A stretch of DNA of 6,033 bases from Gammaproteobacteria bacterium (GCA_024638545.1 JAHEKD010000170.1:1-6033), one strand, 5' to 3'. Shown: positions 1 through 6,033, counted from the stretch's first letter. The notes: generated from the letters alone by a model not told the origin. Numbers and translations are program-made.

Positions 1-852
1 AGATGACACATCTGATGCAATACTGCAGCGGGGATGAGACTCATCAACAACTACCAGCCGTCCGGTTTTTTCAACACTTTCGTAGATAGAATCTTCATCC
101 ATGGGGGACGTTGTTCGCAAATCAACCACTTCACAACTAATACCATCCTTGGAAAGTTCTTCGGCTGCCTCTAAAGATTTGCCCACCATGGCCCCCAACG
201 CAACGATGGTCACGTCATTGCCTTCACGTGCTATATCTGCTTCACCAAAAGGAATTGCATATGCTTCTTCCGGAACATCTGATTCGCTGCCATAAAGCAT
301 TTTATGCTCGCAAAATATTACCGGATCATTATCCCGGATCGATTGAATAAGCAGGCCTTTCGCGTCATACGGATTGGATGGAAGGACGACTTTAAGCCCT
401 GGAATATGCGTAAATACCGGCGTCATCATTTGTGAGTGTTGCGCGGCTGCTCGAAACCCGGCACCCACCATGCAGCGGATTACCACCAGGGTTTCTGCCT
501 TGCCGCCAAACATATACCGAAATTTCGCTGCCTGGTTGTAGATTTGATCCATGCAGACACCAAAAAAATCAACGAACATTAATTCGGCAACAGGTCGCAT
601 CCCGCAGGTGGCCGCGCCAATTGCAGCGCCAATATAGGCTGACTCACTTAACGGTGTATCCATCATGCGATCGCCATGTTTTGCATACAGACCTTTGGTT
701 ACACCTAAAACCCCGCCCCAGGCATCATCCTCACCCGGGCTGCCTGTACCGCCAACAACATCTTCACCCATGACAATGACACTGCTGTCGCGGGCCATTT
801 CCTGATCAAGGGCTTCATTGATTGCATCTTTATAGCTCAGCATTCTCGCCAT
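1..852 (-). CDS. acoB: Acetoin dehydrogenase E1 component, beta subunit (C-terminus cut by window edge)
   Basis: This is the beta half of a thiamine-diphosphate-dependent E1 of the 2-oxo acid dehydrogenase type. With the alpha subunit it would cleave acetoin and pass the acetyl group to the lipoyl domain of an E2. The frame stays open for 284 codons from ATG at 852-850 to base 1. Family members are about 325-340 residues, so roughly the last 45-55 are missing. Visible family features are the N-terminal MLSYKDAINEAL, GEDV at residues 29-32, DTPLSES at 65-71 (E70 matches the conserved cofactor-activating glutamate), the conserved HSQ at 139-141, and the start of the transketolase C-terminal domain from about residue 195. 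The start is fixed by GAGGAG at 864-859, six bases upstream. It lies 31 bp after acoA. Pyruvate dehydrogenase E1 beta is the main alternative, but the adjacent acoX favours acetoin. The family call is very secure and the substrate is inferred. Confidence 0.93.
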   Translation of the reverse strand, partial: MARMLSYKDAINEALDQEMARDSSVIVMGEDVVGGTGSPGEDDAWGGVLGVTKGLYAKHGDRMMDTPLSESAYIGAAIGAATCGMRPVAELMFVDFFGVCMDQIYNQAAKFRYMFGGKAETLVVIRCMVGAGFRAAAQHSQMMTPVFTHIPGLKVVLPSNPYDAKGLLIQSIRDNDPVIFCEHKMLYGSESDVPEEAYAIPFGEADIAREGNDVTIVALGAMVGKSLEAAEELSKDGISCEVVDLRTTSPMDEDSIYESVEKTGRLVVVDESHPRCSIASDVSS

Positions 853-858
853 TTTTCA

Positions 859-864
859 CTCCTC
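859..864 (-). promoter_or_regulatory. Ribosome binding site of acoB, inside a 4-codon mini-ORF
   Basis: Read on the minus strand, GAGGAG lies six bases before the acoB ATG and sets its start. The same bases are also codons 3 and 4 of a tiny reading frame, ATG AAA GAG GAG TGA (870-856), which ends three bases before the acoB start codon. Whether the mini-ORF is translated cannot be seen; it may be chance. Confidence 0.7.
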
Positions 865-883
865 TTTCATGTATTTTAAAGTA

Positions 884-1870
884 TTAATAATTAACATATA
901 CATCGGTGTATAATTCAGATCCGGCCGGTTCAGGTGCTGCGACTGCTTTTTCAACGGCATCATCTATTAATGCGTTTACTTCAGCGTCAATTGCATCAAA
1001 CTCGCTTTTTTCGACCACGCCAGCATCAAGAATTTTTTTCGAGTAGATTTTTATGCAGTCTTTATGTTCTCGTAAATTTTCTACTTCATTTTCACCTCTG
1101 TAAGTTTGTGCGTCACCTTCAAAATGGCCAAAAAATCGACCCGTTTTCACTTCCATCAGGCTGGGTCCACCACCGCTACGAGCTCTGGATATTGCTTCAC
1201 CGGCGGCTTCAAAAACCGCGAAAAAATCAAAACCATCGACAGAAATTCCCGGCATGCCAAACCCGGATGCCCGATCCACATAACTGTCACAGGAAACGGC
1301 CCATTCCGCCGAAGTTGATTCAGCGTAGCCGTTATTTTCTACGACAAAAATAGCGGGTAAATTCCAGACGGTTGCCAGATTCAGACTCTCAAGCATCATG
1401 CCCTGATTGGATGCCCCATCGCCTACAAAGCTGATCGCTACACCCTCATTTTTGTGAAATTTTGCAGCCAGTGCTGCACCACAAACCAGTGGAGCACCTG
1501 CGCCAAGAATTCCGTTGGCTCCCATCATACCCGCATCCAGATCAGCAATGTGCATGGAACCGCCCTTACCTGCACATACGCCGCTGGATTTGCCATAAAT
1601 TTCCGCCATCATGCCGCGGATATCCACACCCTTGGCTATACAATGTCCGTGACCGCGATGCGTGCTGGCAATACGATCATCAGGGCGAAGATGATACATA
1701 ATGCCTGCCGCGCTGGCTTCTTCACCGGCATATAAATGTACAAATCCGGGAATCCCGCCTTTAGCGAACTCCAGATGCACGCGCTCTTCGAATTCACGAA
1801 TAGATCGCATTGTTTTGTAAACTTTCAAGAGTTCCTCTTTAGAAAGAGGAAAAGGATTGCTACTAGCCAT
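884..1870 (-). CDS. acoA: Acetoin dehydrogenase E1 component, alpha subunit
   Basis: This 328-residue protein has the usual length for the E1 alpha subunit of acetoin/pyruvate-type dehydrogenases and is cytoplasmic. It binds thiamine diphosphate and Mg2+ and, paired with AcoB, would split acetoin into acetaldehyde and an enzyme-bound hydroxyethyl/acetyl group. The cofactor motif runs from GDGASNQG (150-157) to VVENN (176-180), the classic GDG-to-NN spacing. THRGHGH (70-76) is the conserved active-site histidine loop, GKGGSMH (101-107) and GANGILGAG (117-125) are family signatures, and GHFEGDAQTYR (248-258) matches the flexible loop region near the active site. The start at 1870 is set by AGGAGG at 1884-1879, eight bases upstream. 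The gene sits 37 bp after acoX and 31 bp before acoB, so the three are very likely co-transcribed. A pyruvate-specific E1 alpha is the alternative; the acoX neighbour argues for acetoin. Confidence 0.93.
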   Translation of the reverse strand: MASSNPFPLSKEELLKVYKTMRSIREFEERVHLEFAKGGIPGFVHLYAGEEASAAGIMYHLRPDDRIASTHRGHGHCIAKGVDIRGMMAEIYGKSSGVCAGKGGSMHIADLDAGMMGANGILGAGAPLVCGAALAAKFHKNEGVAISFVGDGASNQGMMLESLNLATVWNLPAIFVVENNGYAESTSAEWAVSCDSYVDRASGFGMPGISVDGFDFFAVFEAAGEAISRARSGGGPSLMEVKTGRFFGHFEGDAQTYRGENEVENLREHKDCIKIYSKKILDAGVVEKSEFDAIDAEVNALIDDAVEKAVAAPEPAGSELYTDVYVNY

Positions 1871-1878
1871 GATTAAGT

Positions 1879-1885
1879 CCTCCTC
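1879..1885 (-). promoter_or_regulatory. Strong Shine-Dalgarno of acoA
   Basis: GAGGAGG on the minus strand sits eight bases before the ATG at 1870. It is a near-perfect anti-16S match and supports this start over the internal methionine at residue 21. Confidence 0.8.
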
Positions 1886-1907
1886 GACTGTGTTTTAAAT
1901 ATCAGGT

Positions 1908-2939
1908 TTACTGGTTTTTAGTTAACAACAACAACTGATTTTTTGCTGCATCTAACATAATACGCGCCACATCAATCGTGTAAAATGCGTCTGTCTTAAG
2001 TGTTATTTCAACGCGATCCTGCTCGCTGAATTCAATCTCACGTTCGCCATCAAGTGCAATAGAGCCCGCAGTTGTCTGCGGCAGACAGGTTTTTTCAGGC
2101 AATAATTTTTCAACATGCTTGATTCCAATCCGTTTCATGAGGCCCGGGGCTATGGGTGTCATTAGTGTTTGTATCGATTCCTGTTCAGACCCAAGTTCTA
2201 CACGTAACCCGTATGGGTCGAGTCGATCTACAGGATTCACCAGACCCGCGATTGAGGACATGCCTACACTGTGTGCCTCTCCAAATGTCACATAAAGCTC
2301 AGTAAATGTTTCGGTGCGCCACAATGCTCGGGCTCCGACATAACGATCTGTTGTGATGACAACATCAACCAAAGCAACGTGTACATTATGCTCATCATTA
2401 ATTTTGATTTCAAGAATTTTATTAGCAACACAGGCATTTTCAGTTGAAATCTTCCCCGTAACATACAGACCGGTTGCTAACCCGGTGACAGTGGGCTCCC
2501 GAGTATCCGGAAACGCATTGTTTGTGCCGGTGGATAATCCCGCGATCGGAATAGTCTGGCATTCGCTGATGACAGCACGATGCGTGCCGTCACCGCCCAG
2601 GACAATTATCGCTGATACATTTTCCTCTACCATCATTCGAACAGCATTTACAGTGTCCTGGACTGAAGATGTAACCGGCATATCCAGAAATTTCAATGCA
2701 GGCCAACTTGTATCACCGTAATTGTTTTCCCGTTTGACACCTCTTTGTACATGACCGCAGATGCCGCCATTATCAGGCATCATCAATACCTTGTTGACAC
2801 CCATCGAGCCCAGTGATGCCAACAATCGCAACACAATATTCGCTCGGTCGGTAATCTGCAAGCTAGATGCATTCGTCAACAAGCGCCTGATATCACGGGC
2901 CGAAACCGGATTTGCAATTATGCCTACGGTTATGTCCAT
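1908..2939 (-). CDS. acoX: Acetoin catabolism protein AcoX, NAD-kinase-like
   Basis: This 343-residue protein belongs to the ATP-NAD kinase/diacylglycerol kinase-like superfamily. The N-terminal GIIANPVSARDIRRL (7-21) is typical of AcoX and related proteins. The nucleotide-binding GGDGTH lies at 115-120, a second motif STGTNNAFP at 136-144, and a C-terminal ALDGERE at 296-302 where this superfamily has its conserved DGE. AcoX proteins are encoded first in acoXABC operons of Cupriavidus-type acetoin gene clusters, but their biochemical job is not settled; a kinase acting on a cofactor or small molecule is inference from the fold. No transmembrane segment or signal peptide is evident. The N-terminal family motif supports the ATG at 2939, although the upstream bases (CTAGCTTTTATTT) hold no good Shine-Dalgarno, in contrast to acoA and acoB. 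It is the first gene of the operon, with acoA beginning 37 bp after its stop. Confidence 0.88.
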   Translation of the reverse strand: MDITVGIIANPVSARDIRRLLTNASSLQITDRANIVLRLLASLGSMGVNKVLMMPDNGGICGHVQRGVKRENNYGDTSWPALKFLDMPVTSSVQDTVNAVRMMVEENVSAIIVLGGDGTHRAVISECQTIPIAGLSTGTNNAFPDTREPTVTGLATGLYVTGKISTENACVANKILEIKINDEHNVHVALVDVVITTDRYVGARALWRTETFTELYVTFGEAHSVGMSSIAGLVNPVDRLDPYGLRVELGSEQESIQTLMTPIAPGLMKRIGIKHVEKLLPEKTCLPQTTAGSIALDGEREIEFSEQDRVEITLKTDAFYTIDVARIMLDAAKNQLLLLTKNQ

Positions 2940-3109
2940 AAATAAAAGCTAGATTGACTGCGACTAATATGCTGCGGTCAGATTTCCTACTGGATCTGTT
3001 CTGGCTAGTCTATTCATCGAACGAGATAACGTATGTAAGAGCTTTTACTTGAGCTATATTAGACATAAAATTTCAATCCAATTTTTGAATGTAATCATAC
3101 TAGCATGAA

Positions 3110-3169
3110 TTAAGCTGTTTCGTTTAGCTCAGTTTCTGGCCAGACTGGCAGCAATGCTTCAACATCCAT
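3110..3169 (-). other. 19-codon mini-ORF with Shine-Dalgarno-like sequence, upstream of acoX (possible leader peptide or gene remnant)
   Basis: On the minus strand, ATG at 3169-3167 opens a frame reading MDVEALLPVWPETELNETA before TAA at 3112-3110. GGGGTG lies about seven bases upstream, a usable ribosome binding sequence. The peptide is acidic and rather protein-like compared with the AT-rich surroundings. It ends about 170 bp before acoX on the same strand, so it could be a leader peptide, the tail of a decayed gene, or chance. I do not recognise it. No attenuator-type hairpin was seen between it and acoX. Confidence 0.2.
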
Positions 3170-3698
3170 GTAATTCACCCCGTTTTTAAATGCCCATTAA
3201 TTTCCGATGGTTTATATCAGAAAACCACACCCTGACGGTTCAACACCAGACACCTGTTAACAGACCCAATACCAGAGACCTAAATTTTAATTATAGAAAG
3301 CTAACTGCTTATAACGGCAATTATTCTATAGCACAAACACCGCATAAAACTTTAAAAATATTAGTAAATAAAGACGTTCAATCTGAATTGCGATCGATGA
3401 TTTTAAATTTTACATTATGGTTGATTCTTAACAAACTTAAATATGCGTTCTAAAAGAAAAGTTCCGAAGACTGTATATAGAAAAATAAATGAAATTAATT
3501 TTATAATCTAACTTACCTCTTGAATATTAAATACTCATATTATTTAATAATCTTAACGCTTAGGTGCCTGAGTTTTGATCATGATTTGAACCAAATTTTG
3601 TACGCGGATGTCAAACTATTAATAGGTGGAGTTAATTGCAATTTAAATGATTTTTAAATTAAAACACTCAACAAGTAAATGTATTATCTCGCTAATAT

Positions 3699-3712
3699 TT
3701 GATTAAAATCAA
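3699..3712. promoter_or_regulatory. FNR/ANR-type binding site upstream of cfa
   Basis: TTGATTAAAATCAA matches the FNR/ANR/DNR consensus TTGAT-N4-ATCAA at all ten specified positions. Its centre at 3705.5 lies about 93 bases before the cfa start codon. A class II site centred at -41.5 would place a transcription start near 3747 and a -10 element near 3735-3740; the bases there (TAATTT) are only a weak -10. The motif is palindromic and AT-rich, so a chance match in this AT-rich spacer is possible. If real, it would tie cfa expression to low oxygen or nitric oxide signalling. Confidence 0.4.
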
Positions 3713-3780
3713 TGCACCTTACTATTAAAAAAGTTAATTTTTATGTTTATGGATTTATAGGTTATTTCGGTTAATTCATT

Positions 3781-3790
3781 AAGGTGGGGG
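3781..3790 (+). promoter_or_regulatory. Ribosome binding site of cfa
   Basis: The purine-rich AAGGTGGGGG stands eight bases before the cfa ATG, with AGGTGG as the best Shine-Dalgarno match. It supports the start at 3799. Confidence 0.65.
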
Positions 3791-3798
3791 ATTAATTT

Positions 3799-4926
3799 AT
3801 GAAAACATCTGCGGAATATCTTGTAAGAGAATTATCACAGCAGGCTGGAATACAAATAAATGGAAGCAACGCCTGGGACTTACAAGTATTTGATAAACGT
3901 TTTTATCAAATGATAATGCGTGACGCAAGCCTCGCATTAGGTGAAACTTTTATGGCCAGGTGGTGGGATGCTGAAAAACCGGATCAGTTTTTCGAGAGAA
4001 TTTTTCAAAATAATATAGAAGAAAAAATAATGTCATCATGGTCTGCACGCTGGCTTTCACTCAAATCTGCTTTTTTGAACAGACAATCTTCAGCCAGAGC
4101 GTTTATTGTTGGAAAGAAACACTATGACATTGGCAATGAACTTTATACATTAATGCTGGACCCAACCATGAGTTATAGCTGTGGTTACTGGAATGGAGCA
4201 AAGACGCTCGAGCAGGCACAACTTAATAAACTTGACTTAATCTGTCGCAAACTGCGTTTAAAACCGGGTATGAATTTTCTGGATATTGGTTGCGGATGGG
4301 GAAGCCTGGTTAAGTTTGCCTGTGAAAACTATGGCGTAAAGGCAACTGGCATAACAATATCAAAGCAACAGTTACAGTTAGCAAAACAGAGATGTGAAAA
4401 TTTACCAATTGAATTCAGATTACAGGATTACCGTAATTTACTTTTCGATCAAAACCAGTTTGACGCCATTGCAACTGTAGGCATGATTGAACACGTGGGG
4501 TGCAAAAATTATCATAAATTCATGAAAACTGTTAACCACTGTCTAAAGCCAGATGCCCTATGTCTCTTGCAAACAATCGGCAACAATATTTCAGAAAATC
4601 ATACTGACCCATGGATAGAAAAATATATATTCCCTAACTTGATGCTACCCTCATTAGCACAAATCTCCAAATCCTGTGAAAACATTTTATCAATAGTTGA
4701 TCTTCACAACTTTGGCCCGGATTACGACAAAACTCTAATATCCTGGTACAACAATTTTGTCCAAAACTGGGGCAAATTGAAATATAAATATGACCAGCAA
4801 TTTTTTCGAATGTGGAAATACTATTTATTGAGCAGCGCGGCCGGTTTCCGCACCAGACGAATGCAGCTATGGCAAATCCTGCTAACTAAAACTGACTACA
4901 GACCCATCCTGCATAGGATAAGATAA
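3799..4926 (+). CDS. cfa: Cyclopropane-fatty-acyl-phospholipid synthase
   Basis: The 375-residue product aligns from end to end, by eye, with E. coli Cfa (382 residues). It transfers a methylene group from S-adenosylmethionine across the cis double bond of unsaturated acyl chains in membrane phospholipids, acting at the inner face of the cytoplasmic membrane. The N-terminal lipid-binding domain occupies about residues 1-90 (AGIQINGS, LGETFMARWW). The methyltransferase domain follows: VGKKHYDIGNELY at 104-116, SYSCGYW at 125-131 (C128 matches E. coli Cys139), LDIGCGWGSL at 161-170 (SAM-binding glycine-rich loop), GMIEHVG at 228-234 (E231 matches Glu239), and NFGPDYD at 304-310 (Y309 matches Tyr317). 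The oddity is LLQTIG at 256-261: Q258 (CAA, 4570-4572) stands where E. coli has His266, a ligand of the catalytic bicarbonate. The gene stands alone, divergent from acoX, with a good ribosome binding site and an FNR-like box upstream. In E. coli cfa is under stationary-phase sigma-S control; no sigma-S promoter could be verified here. Confidence 0.95.
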   Translation: MKTSAEYLVRELSQQAGIQINGSNAWDLQVFDKRFYQMIMRDASLALGETFMARWWDAEKPDQFFERIFQNNIEEKIMSSWSARWLSLKSAFLNRQSSARAFIVGKKHYDIGNELYTLMLDPTMSYSCGYWNGAKTLEQAQLNKLDLICRKLRLKPGMNFLDIGCGWGSLVKFACENYGVKATGITISKQQLQLAKQRCENLPIEFRLQDYRNLLFDQNQFDAIATVGMIEHVGCKNYHKFMKTVNHCLKPDALCLLQTIGNNISENHTDPWIEKYIFPNLMLPSLAQISKSCENILSIVDLHNFGPDYDKTLISWYNNFVQNWGKLKYKYDQQFFRMWKYYLLSSAAGFRTRRMQLWQILLTKTDYRPILHRIR

Positions 4927-4949
4927 ATGTTTTCAATATTTAGAGCAGA

Positions 4950-5117
4950 TACTTTCGAAGGGTCGCATTATTGCAGGGCTAAGTTCATTCTTGGGTTTAA
5001 CCCGCATTTCTCACCGGACTTCGTAGCGAGACGGTTAAAGGATGCGTCCTGTATGGGTTTTACGACCAAAGGGCCCGCAGGCATCGTTGACACTATGTCG
5101 GGGACCCTGACCGAGTA
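4950..5117. repeat. GC-richer 168-bp island with imperfect inverted ends behind cfa (possible small mobile element remnant)
   Basis: This block is clearly GC-richer than the AT-rich DNA after it and begins shortly after the cfa stop. Its edges form an imperfect inverted repeat: TACTTTCGAAGGGTCGC at 4950-4966 and, read on the opposite strand, TACTCGGTCAGGGTCCC at 5117-5101 (11 of 17 matches, including TACT and AGGGTC). Inside is a palindrome, GGGTTTAACCC (5003-5013). Followed on the minus strand, the stretch GTGAGAAATGCGGGTTAA resembles, from memory only, terminal sequences of IS1380-type elements. A 63-codon plus-strand frame (4927-5118), whose ATG abuts the cfa stop codon, spans it. That frame may be fortuitous: it resembles no protein I know, although AGGA lies nearby upstream. 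No target duplication is visible. A structured RNA is an alternative. Confidence 0.3.
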
Positions 5118-5168
5118 AAAAATAATCCTTATTAATTACTGACAGCACACCATATATAATATATGATT

Positions 5169-5198
5169 ACATTAAATATAATTAATGTTATATTTTTT
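5169..5198 (+). terminator. Weak AT-only hairpin followed by a T run
   Basis: ACATTAA (5169-5175) pairs with TTAATGT (5182-5188) across a six-base loop, and a run of six T follows at 5193-5198. The seven-pair stem has only one G-C pair, so it would be a poor terminator by itself. It may be just AT-rich spacer, or an auxiliary stop for cfa transcripts ahead of the stronger hairpin at 5236. Confidence 0.25.
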
Positions 5199-5235
5199 GA
5201 TAGGCCTTGTAGCAGTTTATCTCCTCTGTGTGATT

Positions 5236-5267
5236 AAGCGTGGTGTAAAAAACCACGCTTATATTTT
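5236..5267 (+). terminator. Intrinsic terminator for rightward transcription from cfa
   Basis: AAGCGTGGT (5236-5244) pairs perfectly with ACCACGCTT (5252-5260) over a seven-base loop, with one further T-A pair at the base and the U-rich tail ATATTTT. The opposite strand has no T-rich tail, so it acts on plus-strand transcripts. It lies about 310 bases after the cfa stop, leaving a long 3' untranslated region that includes the GC-rich island. Confidence 0.65.
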
Positions 5268-5541
5268 ATCCGGATGAAATATCAATAATCCAAGCTTCTG
5301 CTAACCTTTGAATAGGGTTTCACTTTTCCTGATGATCGAGATTGAATAGCATTCTGCAACTCGTTATCTATGAAATAAAATAAAACCTCATAGACAATAT
5401 CGATTTTTGGCTGGAGTATCTGATTAGTCGTATTGACGACGTTGATATCTCTTCCGTAGAGAGAACCTAGGGGTAGTGTCAATCAGCTCATACAAGTACT
5501 GTAGATTTTGATGATATGATGGTAATACACTAGCTTCGAAT

Positions 5542-5578
5542 AAAACTAAGCCATTGGAAACCCAATGGCTTAGTTTTT
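5542..5578. terminator. Strong bidirectional intrinsic terminator
   Basis: AAAACTAAGCCATTGG (5542-5557) and CCAATGGCTTAGTTTT (5562-5577) form a perfect 16-bp stem with the four-base loop AAAC. The outer A/T pairs give a T tract on both strands. Its main client is probably the minus-strand gene ending at 5617, about 40 bases away. It would also stop any plus-strand read-through from the cfa side. Confidence 0.85.
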
Positions 5579-5616
5579 GTGTTTACAGGCTGCAGCCACA
5601 TTAGTGACACATAAAC

Positions 5617-6033
5617 CTAACCACGCATATTCAAACCCTGCGGGTCATACGGCGATGGCTCAATCACCCGTGCATGACACTGCTTTCCAACAATATGTAC
5701 CGTCAGCGCTGTTCCCGGCTGCGAAAATTGCGGTTCAACCAGTGCCATGGCCAGGCTGGCATCGATCGTGTGTCCATACCCGCCGGAGGTAACGTAGCCG
5801 ATTCGTTTGTCATTATTCCAAACCGGTTCATAACCGCTTGCATCTGCATCATCACTGTCGATGCTTAAAGTAACCAGTGCTTTAGCTGGTGAATCTGCCT
5901 GCCTTGCCTTTAGCACGCTTTCACGGCCAATAAAATTTTGTTTTGAAAAATCTATCCAGCGATCCATGCCGGTCATGTTCGGCGTATACTCCTGTCTGAA
6001 CTCATATGACCAGATGCCGAAACTTTTTTCCAG
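5617..6033 (-). CDS. Aminomethyltransferase-fold C-terminal region, dimethylglycine/sarcosine dehydrogenase-like (N-terminal part beyond window)
   Basis: The frame enters from the right edge and ends at TAG (5619-5617), giving the last 138 residues of a larger protein. The fragment opens with LEKSFGIWSYEF, then TPNMTGMDRW (17-26), FIGRES (34-39), GYVTSGGYGHT (79-89) and a closing SPYDPQGLNMRG. The FIGRE, G-x-VTSGGYG and terminal YDP motifs are hallmarks of the GcvT C-terminal beta-barrel domain, which together with the preceding folate-binding domain handles tetrahydrofolate-linked one-carbon transfer. The LEKSFGIW...TP...G-D-R-W block looks more like FAD-dependent dimethylglycine/sarcosine dehydrogenases (about 800 residues) than like stand-alone glycine cleavage T-protein, so demethylation of methylated glycines is the best guess. 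A methionine inside this fragment (5976) could be mistaken for a start, but the conserved block upstream of it shows that it is internal. The gene is followed by the strong terminator at 5542-5578 and is the last of its unit. Confidence 0.82.
   Translation of the reverse strand: MEKSFGIWSYEFRQEYTPNMTGMDRWIDFSKQNFIGRESVLKARQADSPAKALVTLSIDSDDADASGYEPVWNNDKRIGYVTSGGYGHTIDASLAMALVEPQFSQPGTALTVHIVGKQCHARVIEPSPYDPQGLNMRG

Larger units (their letters stand above)
2940..3798. other. 859-bp AT-rich intergenic region between divergent acoX and cfa
   Basis: This stretch separates two divergent transcription units and should hold the promoters of both. It is strongly AT-rich, most of all from about 3290 to 3780. 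I could support an FNR/ANR-like palindrome near the cfa end (3699-3712) and a mini-ORF on the minus strand (3110-3169). The 264-base plus-strand frame at 3190-3453 has no ribosome binding site and a composition like the rest of the spacer, so I do not call it a gene. I see no tRNA, no known riboswitch, no repeat array and no convincing sigma-54 promoter for the aco operon. Confidence 0.75.
5118..5541. other. Non-coding stretch between the island and the bidirectional terminator
   Basis: The first part (5118-5215) is very AT-rich and holds a weak hairpin; the middle holds a clear terminator (5236-5267). The remainder (5280-5540) contains a 66-codon minus-strand frame at 5282-5482 that could start only at TTG, has no internal methionine, no clear ribosome binding site and no recognisable motif. 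I do not call it a gene, but decayed coding sequence cannot be excluded. Confidence 0.6.

Noticed and set aside
432..773. 113-codon plus-strand frame
   Set aside because: Lies antisense within acoB, whose full-length frame and motifs are unmistakable; a shadow frame rich in Arg, His, Pro and Leu.
934..1353. 139-codon plus-strand frame
   Set aside because: Antisense shadow of acoA.
2970..2990. Possible sigma-54 promoter for the aco operon on the minus strand (GG-N10-GC spacing, AGGAAATCTGACCGCA)
   Set aside because: Only the GG and GC dinucleotides and their spacing fit; the flanking consensus bases of TGGCAC-N5-TTGC are largely absent. Sigma-54 control of aco operons is known elsewhere, but this site is too weak to annotate.
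3022..3056. Repeated GAGCT around 3030-3053 as a possible hairpin or operator
   Set aside because: The repeat is only five bases and direct; no stable stem or known operator pattern.
3120..3160. CTGGCCAG and CTGGCAG inverted motifs as a regulator site
   Set aside because: Short, and explained equally well by the codons of the mini-ORF; no known regulator consensus matched.
3190..3453. 87-codon plus-strand frame in the acoX-cfa spacer
   Set aside because: No ribosome binding site, lysine/asparagine/leucine-rich composition expected from AT-rich spacer, no recognisable motif.
5282..5482. 66-codon minus-strand frame
   Set aside because: Could start only at TTG, has no convincing ribosome binding site, no internal methionine and no family resemblance.

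Overview
This looks like a piece of a gammaproteobacterial chromosome with moderate GC in the genes and AT-rich spacers. The assignment rests on the Escherichia coli-type full-length cyclopropane fatty acid synthase and on the acoX-acoA-acoB gene order known from proteobacterial acetoin catabolism. The genus cannot be told from the sequence.

Layout. Positions 1-2939 hold a minus-strand operon read right to left: acoX (NAD-kinase-like protein of unclear role), acoA (E1 alpha) and acoB (E1 beta), which runs off the left edge. The gaps are 37 and 31 bp, and acoA and acoB have strong Shine-Dalgarno sequences. The E1 pair would cleave acetoin with thiamine diphosphate. The E2 (acoC) and E3 partners are not visible and would lie beyond the left edge if the usual order holds.

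Positions 2940-3798 are an 859 bp AT-rich region between divergent transcription units. I see no convincing gene in it. It holds a perfect FNR/ANR-type palindrome about 86 bp before cfa and a 19-codon mini-ORF on the acoX side. Plus-strand cfa (3799-4926) follows. It is full length, but carries glutamine where E. coli Cfa has the active-site bicarbonate ligand His266.

Positions 4927-5616 are mostly non-coding. Directly after cfa comes a GC-richer island of about 168 bp with imperfect inverted ends, possibly the remnant of a small mobile element. Next are an AT-rich weak hairpin, a clear terminator at 5236-5267 and a 16-bp perfect-stem bidirectional terminator at 5542-5578. The latter separates this block from a minus-strand gene entering from the right edge (5617-6033). 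That gene encodes the C-terminal end of an aminomethyltransferase-fold (GcvT-like) protein, most like dimethylglycine/sarcosine dehydrogenase-type enzymes.

The acetoin operon, the membrane-lipid gene and the one-carbon gene are separate transcription units, and nothing seen joins them into one pathway. I did not find a clearly new multi-gene system. The best leads are the Cfa active-site substitution, the FNR-like box before cfa and the island behind cfa.
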